NCBI GenBank assembly: GCA_947346365.1
Contig: CANAAV010000009.1
Location: 28,610 to 92,609, forward strand
Length of the DNA stretch: 64,000 nt
Direction: 5' to 3'
From: an uncultured Flavonifractor sp.
GTDB lineage: Bacteria > Bacillota > Clostridia > Oscillospirales > Oscillospiraceae
Under the pieces are notes generated by a model. The model was not told the DNA's origin. It was given only the letters and a program-made list of their open reading frames with translations, and did no database searches. Each line of letters begins with the position of its first letter. Position 1 is the stretch's first letter. Of this stretch, positions 58,869-64,000 are shown in pieces. The translations under genes and the position numbers were made by a program.

Positions 58869-59048
58869 AACTGATATCCTCCTTGTCCAATCGCAGTTGC
58901 TTTCGTAACATGTGCCGATTCTTCCCTACCTATAGGCTATCAGTTTTTCCGAATCTGTCAAGCGGATTTTCACGATTCAGAAAATAATTTTCTCATTCAC
59001 CCTTGACGGAAATCATACCGGCAGGTATCATGAAGTTGACCTGGGATT

Positions 59049-59208
59049 AAGCCTTGCTTGAAAAATGAGATATGCCCCGAGGGCGAGAGGTTTTTTCGCC
59101 GGATAAGGCAAATTTTCGCGGCCAAACTCTCATATGGCAAGAAGGCCTAACGCTGTATGGCGGAAAAACCTGCCATTGGGGCGTTTTAACAATTTTCAAA
59201 CAAGGCCT
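59049..59208. repeat. MITE-like dispersed repeat, copy 3
   Basis: A 160-base element beginning AAGCCTTGCTTGAAAA and ending TTTTCAAACAAGGCCT, inside the 368-base gap between the divergent ROK kinase and AGE epimerase genes; one mismatch from copy 2 in the left repeat apart from the first two bases. The remainder of that gap (58870-59048) shows no further defined site. Confidence 0.8.
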
Positions 59209-59235
59209 ATTTCCCCCAATTTAAGGAAAGGCGGA

Positions 59236-60447
59236 ATGGTTATGGAAGCTGCACGTCTGCAAAGCCATCAAAAGTGGATCCGGGAGGAGCTGGAGCGCTG
59301 CACGGCCTTCTGGCTGGAGCACGGCATGGACCGGGAGCACGGGGGAGTCTACACCTGCCTGGACCGCAAGGGCGAGATTTACTCTACCGATAAAAGCGTA
59401 TGGATGCAGGGGCGCTGCGGTTGGATCTTTTCCTACCTGTGCCACCTGTATGGGGTGAAGGAGCCGTGGCTCCAGGCGGCCAAGAGCTGCATTGATTTTC
59501 TGGAAGACCACTGCATCAACCAGACGGCCGGCGGGCGGATGTATTTTACCGTTACCGCCGAGGGCGCCCCTCTGCGCCAGCGCCGCTACTGCTTTTCCGA
59601 GGCCTTTTACGCCCTGGCAAACGCCGAGTATTACGGCGTAACCGGCCAGCGGGAGCATCTGGAGCGGGCCCGGCGTGCCTATGATCTGTACTGGGACTTA
59701 AACCACGGCATGGCCGACCCCACCGGCCTGGGCCCCAAGACCATTCCCCAGACCCGCACCGGGCGCTCCTTCGGCGTGCCCATGATTATCCTCAACGTCA
59801 CCGGGGTGCTGCTGCGGGTGGACCCGGAGCGGAAAGCGCTGTATGAGGAGCGCTCGGCCCAGTGCGTGGAGGAGATTTTCAAATACCACGTCAAGCCGGA
59901 GCTGAAATGCGTGCTGGAGAATGTGGCGGAGGATGGAACTCCCCGGCTCTATTATACCGAGGGGCGGACGGTGAACCCCGGACACGATATCGAGGGCGTC
60001 TGGTTCCTGCTGGAGCACGCCCAGCGCACCGGGGACCAGCAGCTCGTGAAAAAGGCCGCGCAGATTTTTGACTGGGCCATTGAAGCCGGCTGGGACAAGG
60101 AGTACGGCGGGCTGCTCTACTTCACCGACTGTCTGGGCAAGCCTCCCGAGGCCTATGAGCACGACATGAAGCTCTGGTGGCCCCATGACGAGATTTTAAT
60201 CGCCTCCCTGATGCTCTACCGGGACACCGGCGAGCAGAAGTATCTGGACTGGTTTGAAAAGACGCTGGACTACTGCAAGGCCCATTTCGCCGACCCCAAG
60301 TACGGCGAGTGGTACGGCTATCTCCGGCGGGACGGCCTGCCCACCCAGCCCAGCACCAAGGGCAGCACCTTTAAGGGGCCTTTCCACCTGCCCCGTATGC
60401 TGTGCATGTGCGACCAGATGCTCCAGCAGTTTCTGGATAGAAGATAG
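59236..60447 (+). CDS. N-acylglucosamine 2-epimerase family protein
   Basis: A 403-aa (alpha/alpha)6-barrel sugar epimerase/isomerase that interconverts N-acylglucosamine and N-acylmannosamine, or free mannose/glucose/cellobiose-type epimers in other members. Family blocks: FWLEHGMDREHGGVYTCLDRKG, VWMQGRCGWIFSYL, RRYCFSEAFYALANAEY, NPGHDIEGVWFLLEHA (with a catalytic His) and MKLWWPHDEILIASL (second His). ATG 59236 behind GGAAAGGCGG. First gene of a unit with the RpiR regulator. Together with the ROK kinase and SGNH esterase, it suggests catabolism of an (acetylated) amino sugar. Confidence 0.88.
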   Translation: MVMEAARLQSHQKWIREELERCTAFWLEHGMDREHGGVYTCLDRKGEIYSTDKSVWMQGRCGWIFSYLCHLYGVKEPWLQAAKSCIDFLEDHCINQTAGGRMYFTVTAEGAPLRQRRYCFSEAFYALANAEYYGVTGQREHLERARRAYDLYWDLNHGMADPTGLGPKTIPQTRTGRSFGVPMIILNVTGVLLRVDPERKALYEERSAQCVEEIFKYHVKPELKCVLENVAEDGTPRLYYTEGRTVNPGHDIEGVWFLLEHAQRTGDQQLVKKAAQIFDWAIEAGWDKEYGGLLYFTDCLGKPPEAYEHDMKLWWPHDEILIASLMLYRDTGEQKYLDWFEKTLDYCKAHFADPKYGEWYGYLRRDGLPTQPSTKGSTFKGPFHLPRMLCMCDQMLQQFLDRR

Positions 60448-60456
60448 GGGGCGGCT

Positions 60457-61311
60457 ATGCCCATTGGGAACGTGTTCACCAAGCTCAGCAGCGACTATTA
60501 TCAGCTGACCGGCGCGGAAAAAAAGGTGGCCGACTATGTCACCCTCCACCAGCACAGCACGCAGTTTATGTCCATCTCTGAGCTGGCGGAGGAGGCGGGC
60601 GTGGCGGAGGCCACCGTCTCCCGCTTCTGCCGGCGGCTGGGATATAAAGGATACAACGCCTTTAAGCTGGCGGTGGCCAACTCCACTGCCGGGCAGAAAT
60701 ACGCAAATCCCCTGGCGGGAGAGGTCCTTCCAGAGGACAGTATTGGGGACATGTGCCAAAAAATCTATACCGCCGATCAGGGCGCGCTCCAGCAGACCCT
60801 GGAGCTTATCCGCCCGGAGGCCGTCCAGGCCGCGGCCGAGCTGCTGCTGGGGGCCGCGAAGGTCCTCTGTATGGGCCAGGGCGGCTCCATGCTCCTGGCT
60901 CAGGAGGCCGCTCACCTGTTCACCACCGCCATGCCCAACTTTCACGCCATCGCGGATTCCCACCTCCAGGCAATCAACATCGCTCTGATGGAGGAGCGGG
61001 ACGTGGTGCTCTACTTTTCTTATTCCGGCTCCACCCGGGAAGTGGTGGAAAACCTCAAGCTGGTACGGGAACGGCGGGGAAAATCCATCCTGATCACCCG
61101 CTTTCCCAAATCCCCCGGGGCGGCGTATGCCGACGTGGTGCTCCAGTGCGGCTCCCGCGAGGGTCCCGTCCAGGGCGGGAGCGTCGCCGCCCGTATCGCC
61201 CAGCTGTATTTGATAGACGTGCTCTTCAGCCAGGTCTGCCGCCGCGATCTGGAATCCTGCCGCCGCCGCCGGGAGCAGGTGGCAGAGGTGCTCTCCGACA
61301 AGCATATTTAA
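60457..61311 (+). CDS. RpiR/MurR-family transcriptional regulator with SIS domain
   Basis: A 284-aa regulator: N-terminal RpiR helix-turn-helix (MSISELAEEAGVAEATVSRFCRRLGYKGYNAFKLAV) and a C-terminal sugar-isomerase (SIS) sensing domain (KVLCMGQGGSMLLAQEAAHLF, YFSYSGSTREVVENLKLVRERRGKSILIT). It lies ten bases downstream of the epimerase gene and probably senses a phosphosugar of this locus, controlling the divergent operons. Confidence 0.93.
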   Translation: MPIGNVFTKLSSDYYQLTGAEKKVADYVTLHQHSTQFMSISELAEEAGVAEATVSRFCRRLGYKGYNAFKLAVANSTAGQKYANPLAGEVLPEDSIGDMCQKIYTADQGALQQTLELIRPEAVQAAAELLLGAAKVLCMGQGGSMLLAQEAAHLFTTAMPNFHAIADSHLQAINIALMEERDVVLYFSYSGSTREVVENLKLVRERRGKSILITRFPKSPGAAYADVVLQCGSREGPVQGGSVAARIAQLYLIDVLFSQVCRRDLESCRRRREQVAEVLSDKHI

Positions 61312-61343
61312 ATCCCGCCCGCCGGCTGCACCGCAAACGCTTT

Positions 61344-61387
61344 CATCCGCTGCGGAGCCTCGCTCCACAGCGGATGTCCTCTTTTTC
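61344..61387 (+). terminator. terminator after the RpiR gene
   Basis: CATCCGCTG / CAGCGGATG (with an inner GGAGC/GCTCC stem) followed by TCCTCTTTTT. Confidence 0.85.
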
Positions 61388-61443
61388 CATGTTTTAGCCG
61401 CCCCCTTCTCATAGGCACCGTCCGGGCCACCTATGAGCTGCCC

Positions 61444-61473
61444 TTGACAAATATGTCAAAATAGGAGTATTAT
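61444..61473 (+). promoter_or_regulatory. promoter with palindrome over -35, upstream of the DUF3048 gene
   Basis: Perfect TTGACA (61444-61449), 18 bases, TATTAT (61468-61473). The -35 is embedded in the inverted repeat TTGACA-AATA-TGTCAA (61444-61459), a possible repressor or activator site. Confidence 0.65.
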
Positions 61474-61509
61474 AAGGGAAGAAAACGGACAAAATGGAGG
61501 GGATTGACC

Positions 61510-62604
61510 ATGGGCAAGAAGCTATTCCCACTGCTGCTGGCGCTGGCGCTGTTGCTGGCCGCCTGCGGAGAACCGGCGGCGGAGGCGACCCCTACCCCGG
61601 CGCCGGCGCCCACCGCCGCTCCGGCTCCGACGCCGCAGCCCACGCCCACCCCCTATGACGGCCCGGTGAATCCCCTGACCGGGGAGCCTATCGGGGAACA
61701 GTGGGTCAACAAACGCCCGGTGGCAATTATGCTCAATAACCTCCGGGAGGCCCAGCCCCAGCTGGGGCAGTCTCAAGCCGATATTCTCTATGAGGTTCTG
61801 GCCGAGGGCGGAATCACCCGGATGATGGGCGTCTACCAGAGCGTAGAGGGCGTCGGTAAGATTGGCTCCATCCGCTCCTCCCGGCCCTACTATCTGGAGC
61901 TGGCTTTGGGCCACGACGCCATCTACATCCATGCCGGCGGCAGCGAGGACGCCTATGCCAAAATCCGCCAGTGGGGCGTGACCGCCTTGGACGGCGTCAA
62001 CGGCCCTTATATGAGCAACCAGGAAAATGCCAACCTCATGTGGCGGGATCCGGAGCGGCGCAAATCCTACAGTCTGGAGCACACAGTGGTCACCACCGGC
62101 GCTTCCATTATCGAGCGCTTCGCGGGGTACGGCAGTCTCCGCCAGGAGCACGAAGAGGACTATACATATGAGATGACCTTTGCCGAGGATGGAACCCCGG
62201 ACGCAGGCACTCCGGCCAGCCGGATCACCGTCCCCTTTTCCAACTATAAAACCGGCGTGTTCACCTATGACCCCGGCACGGGGCGCTATCTGGCAGAACA
62301 ATACGGGGGCGCCTATGTGGACGGGAACACTGGGGAGCAGGTATCCGCCGTCAACGTGGTGATTCTTCTCACCGCCTGCCGGAATACCGGCGATAAATAC
62401 GCCCATATTACGGTGGACCTCTCCAGCGGAGGAGCAGGCTATTTTGCCTGCGGCGGCCAGGTGATCGGCATTACCTGGAGCAAATCCTCTCCGGACGGAC
62501 AGCTGGTGTACCGGGACCTGAACGGTAATCCCCTGGTCTTCGGCGTAGGAAATACGTATGTCAATATCGTACCGCTGGACAGCGCGGTCAGCTTTGAGGC
62601 ATAG
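61510..62604 (+). CDS. DUF3048 lipoprotein (YerB-like)
   Basis: A 364-aa exported lipoprotein. Lipobox LLLAAC (Cys at about 19), a long Ala/Pro/Thr wall-spanning linker (to about 55), then the DUF3048 domain: NPLTGEPIGEQWVNKRPVAIMLNNLREAQPQLGQSQADILYEVLAEGGITRMM and SIRSSRPYYLELALGHDAIYIHAGGS. Function unknown; B. subtilis YerB is likewise uncharacterised. ATG 61510 is preferred over TTG 61504, with GGAGGG upstream. Confidence 0.88.
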   Translation: MGKKLFPLLLALALLLAACGEPAAEATPTPAPAPTAAPAPTPQPTPTPYDGPVNPLTGEPIGEQWVNKRPVAIMLNNLREAQPQLGQSQADILYEVLAEGGITRMMGVYQSVEGVGKIGSIRSSRPYYLELALGHDAIYIHAGGSEDAYAKIRQWGVTALDGVNGPYMSNQENANLMWRDPERRKSYSLEHTVVTTGASIIERFAGYGSLRQEHEEDYTYEMTFAEDGTPDAGTPASRITVPFSNYKTGVFTYDPGTGRYLAEQYGGAYVDGNTGEQVSAVNVVILLTACRNTGDKYAHITVDLSSGGAGYFACGGQVIGITWSKSSPDGQLVYRDLNGNPLVFGVGNTYVNIVPLDSAVSFEA

Positions 62605-62663
62605 CCCGCTCCAGCGATACTTACGGCGCAAAGCTGCGCCGGCCGGAGAGGAGATGACGGCCC

Positions 62664-62906
62664 ATGCGGCTGGACAAATGGCTCAAGGTATCCCGGCTTA
62701 TCAAACGCCGGACTGTCGCCAACGAGGCCTGTGACAATCAGCGCGTTTTCGCCAACGGCCGCCCTGTAAAGGCCAGTTATGAGGTCAAAGCGGGGGATGT
62801 TTTAGAGCTGCATTTCGGTGCGCGCACTGTCAAAGTGGAAGTGCTGGGCGTCAATGAACACGCCGGCAAGGCGGACGCCCCGGCCATGTACCGGGAAGTT
62901 GTGTAA
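62664..62906 (+). CDS. rqcP: S4-domain RNA-binding protein RqcP (YabO/Hsp15 type)
   Basis: An 80-aa S4 protein: MRLDKWLKVSRLIKRRTVANEACDNQRVFANGRPVKASYEVKAGDVLEL. In B. subtilis, RqcP works with RqcH on stalled 50S subunits in ribosome-associated quality control. AGAGGAGATGA before the ATG. In many Firmicutes it lies with sporulation/division genes (yabP, yabQ, divIC); those are not here. Confidence 0.9.
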   Translation: MRLDKWLKVSRLIKRRTVANEACDNQRVFANGRPVKASYEVKAGDVLELHFGARTVKVEVLGVNEHAGKADAPAMYREVV

Positions 62907-63033
62907 ATAAGCCCATAGTACGCAAAAAATTTCGGCCATGGGTAAACCGCCCTCGTTTCTCCGCTATCCCGGGCCGGCATGGTGGAATACGTGTAAAAGG
63001 CTCTCCGGCAAAGCGCGCTTCATAAAGAAATGG

Positions 63034-63070
63034 AGGACAAGTCAAGCCTTTGGGTTTGGCTTGTCCTTTT
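63034..63070 (+). terminator. terminator after rqcP
   Basis: AGGACAAG-(T)-CAAGCC / GGTTTG-G-CTTGTCCT followed by TTT. The rest of the 330-base gap (62907-63235) shows nothing else I can support; a tRNA-like stretch near 62985 was rejected. Confidence 0.75.
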
Positions 63071-63235
63071 ACACGCCGCGGCCCACTATGATACTTCCAG
63101 CAAAAGCGCTTATGGGCCAGAACGGCACCTCCAAAAACCAAAAGGATTCAATCCGACAATCCGGCCGGCAGACAGGGATGTATGACCGGCCTGCCGCCGG
63201 AAAATGATATTTTACTTTGGCTAAACAGCCAAAAA

Positions 63236-63655
63236 TCAGAACCACATCGTCCGTTCGTCCCTAAAACGCGGAACCGGCCCGTCCTGATACGGGTCATAGC
63301 GATGCTCATTACAGCCAAACTCCTGCAAGAAACAGATCGTATCCTCCGTCGTCCATTTCACAAGGGTCATGCCGTCAAAGGCTTCCACCCTGCCGTCGTC
63401 CATTTTATTCTTGAAATACCACTCAGCGATAGTCTGATCCCCTTTGTGGAAATACTGTTTGATGTCCCACTGGAGGACGGTTCCCCGTGTATTCCATTCC
63501 TCAAACCAATGCTTTACCTTGGCAACACCCCGATACCGCGGCCCCCAGCTTTCGATGTAGAGGACATCAGCAGAAAATATGTCCTCTATGCCGAGGTCTT
63601 TCTTTTGCAGCCACATAGTAAACCATAGCCTGATGATTTTTTCCCGCTGATCCAT
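63236..63655 (-). CDS. SnoaL-like / NTF2-fold protein
   Basis: A 139-aa protein of the nuclear transport factor 2 / SnoaL superfamily, a cone-shaped small fold used for isomerases and unknown small-ligand binders: IIRLWFTMWLQKKDLGIEDIFSADVLYIESWGPRYRGVAKVKHWFEEWNTRGTVLQWDI, DQTIAEWYFKNKMDDGRVEAFDGMTLVKW. Substrate unknown. It starts nine bases downstream of the MBL-fold gene stop, so the two form an operon. AGGAGGAC-type site upstream. Confidence 0.85.
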   Translation of the reverse strand: MDQREKIIRLWFTMWLQKKDLGIEDIFSADVLYIESWGPRYRGVAKVKHWFEEWNTRGTVLQWDIKQYFHKGDQTIAEWYFKNKMDDGRVEAFDGMTLVKWTTEDTICFLQEFGCNEHRYDPYQDGPVPRFRDERTMWF

Positions 63656-63664
63656 AGTGTCCTC

Positions 63665-64000
63665 CTATACCCGCTGCCAGAGCAGCATATTGTTTTCAAA
63701 CAGAGCGTTCAGCCTGCCGGTATCCTTCAGCCACGCCAGATAAGAGCGGACGGTACTGCCCACCAGGACATATTGCTCAAAATTCATGGTCAGCCCGTAG
63801 TCGGTAAACAGCTGTTGCAGGATGGCCTCAAAGCAGAGCGGTTCCTGGCAGACGCCGGTGATCTTATCCGCGATCTCCAGCACCTTGTCGATGTTATACT
63901 GCGCCAGGTCAGCTATGTTCTCGGAGGCAGCGGCGTGGGCCGGGATGAACACCTTTGCTTGCAGGGACTTCACCATTTCCAGCGTATTCAGATAGGCGGC
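63665..64000 (-). CDS. metallo-beta-lactamase-fold hydrolase, C-terminal part
   Basis: Only the last 111 residues are present; the gene runs off the right window edge (an internal ATG at 63976 is not the start). KVFIPAHAAASEN is the His-containing loop ending the MBL catalytic core (PGHG/PxH-type), and the remaining about 90 residues (...TDYGLTMNFEQYVLVGSTVRSYLAWLKDTGRLNALFENNMLLWQRV) are a winged-helix-like tail found in many MBL-fold hydrolases. Upstream gene of the SnoaL-like protein. Confidence 0.78.
   Translation of the reverse strand, partial: AAYLNTLEMVKSLQAKVFIPAHAAASENIADLAQYNIDKVLEIADKITGVCQEPLCFEAILQQLFTDYGLTMNFEQYVLVGSTVRSYLAWLKDTGRLNALFENNMLLWQRV

Noticed and set aside
61522-62631. 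369-codon minus-strand frame opposite the DUF3048 gene
   Set aside because: Shadow of the lipoprotein gene, which has lipobox, promoter and Shine-Dalgarno.
62975-63010. tRNA-like stretch GGCCGGCATGGTGGAATACGTG
   Set aside because: Resembles the start of a leucine tRNA but lacks matching acceptor stem, anticodon arm, T-loop and CCA; no complete cloverleaf can be drawn.

Overview
The window looks like chromosome from a high-GC, endospore-forming member of the Clostridia, most likely an Oscillospiraceae gut commensal of the Flavonifractor / Lawsonibacter / Intestinimonas kind. This is an inference from Gram-positive ribosome binding sites, sporulation genes (spo0A, sleB, sigK), anaerobe genes (rubrerythrin, rex), TRAP-TAXI transport and GC-rich coding. 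Genes run on both strands in short operons, mostly separated by clear hairpin terminators.

Layout: 1-7.8 kb holds alanine racemase (partial), an aconitase-family hydratase, a Nudix hydrolase, a RodA-type SEDS protein and tsaE-tsaB-upp. 7.9-16.4 kb holds two GH3 glycosidases plus GtrA on the minus strand. One of these GH3 enzymes is membrane anchored with its domains in circularly permuted order. Upstream lie a GHKL/LytTR two-component system and a divergent 26-codon gene with a near-perfect promoter and terminator. 16.5-26 kb holds sleB, a DUF3783 gene, spo0A, a CmpB-like membrane protein, tex, a 5'-nucleotidase and a D,D-carboxypeptidase. 26-30.4 kb is a sucrose locus (LacI regulator, fructokinase, amylosucrase) with matching palindromic operators. 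30.6-36.4 kb has a TAXI TRAP transporter, lepB, rex and an SLH-like exported protein. 36.4-46.4 kb has a Cys-rich mini-protein, CIRCE-controlled htpG, an HPr-like protein, a MATE pump, an SSB-like protein, merR-ybjQ-birA, rubrerythrin and an Na/Pi cotransporter.

The most striking region is 46.6-52.6 kb. The late mother-cell sigma factor gene sigK is split near its 3' end by a 5.3-kb element flanked by 13-bp direct repeats (ATGTGTCCCGCCT). The element carries a large serine recombinase at its right end. Joining the two halves at the repeat restores a 231-codon sigK in frame with a normal C-terminus. This is the architecture of a skin (sigK intervening) element, here very small and placed in the region 4.2 coding sequence rather than mid-gene as in Bacillus subtilis. 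Cargo includes a HEPN protein with a DUF5343 partner, a DUF4143-type ATPase, an unknown 139-aa protein and a 46-codon gene just before the recombinase.

Two Cys/Gly/Asn-rich small proteins, at 36.7 kb and immediately beside the element at 52.7 kb, are both preceded by the same promoter-like sequence (CACC-N15-CATAnnnTG). It resembles a SigK promoter, so both may be late spore-layer proteins controlled by the reassembled sigma factor.

53-64 kb carries a sensor kinase with no adjacent regulator, an ABC-2 exporter operon containing a 39-aa membrane mini-protein, an amino-sugar-like catabolic cluster (SGNH esterase, ROK kinase, AGE epimerase, RpiR regulator), a DUF3048 lipoprotein, rqcP, a SnoaL-like protein and a partial MBL-fold hydrolase. 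Three copies of a ~160-bp MITE-like repeat with 16-bp terminal inverted repeats lie in intergenic gaps at 16.9, 36.4 and 59.0 kb.
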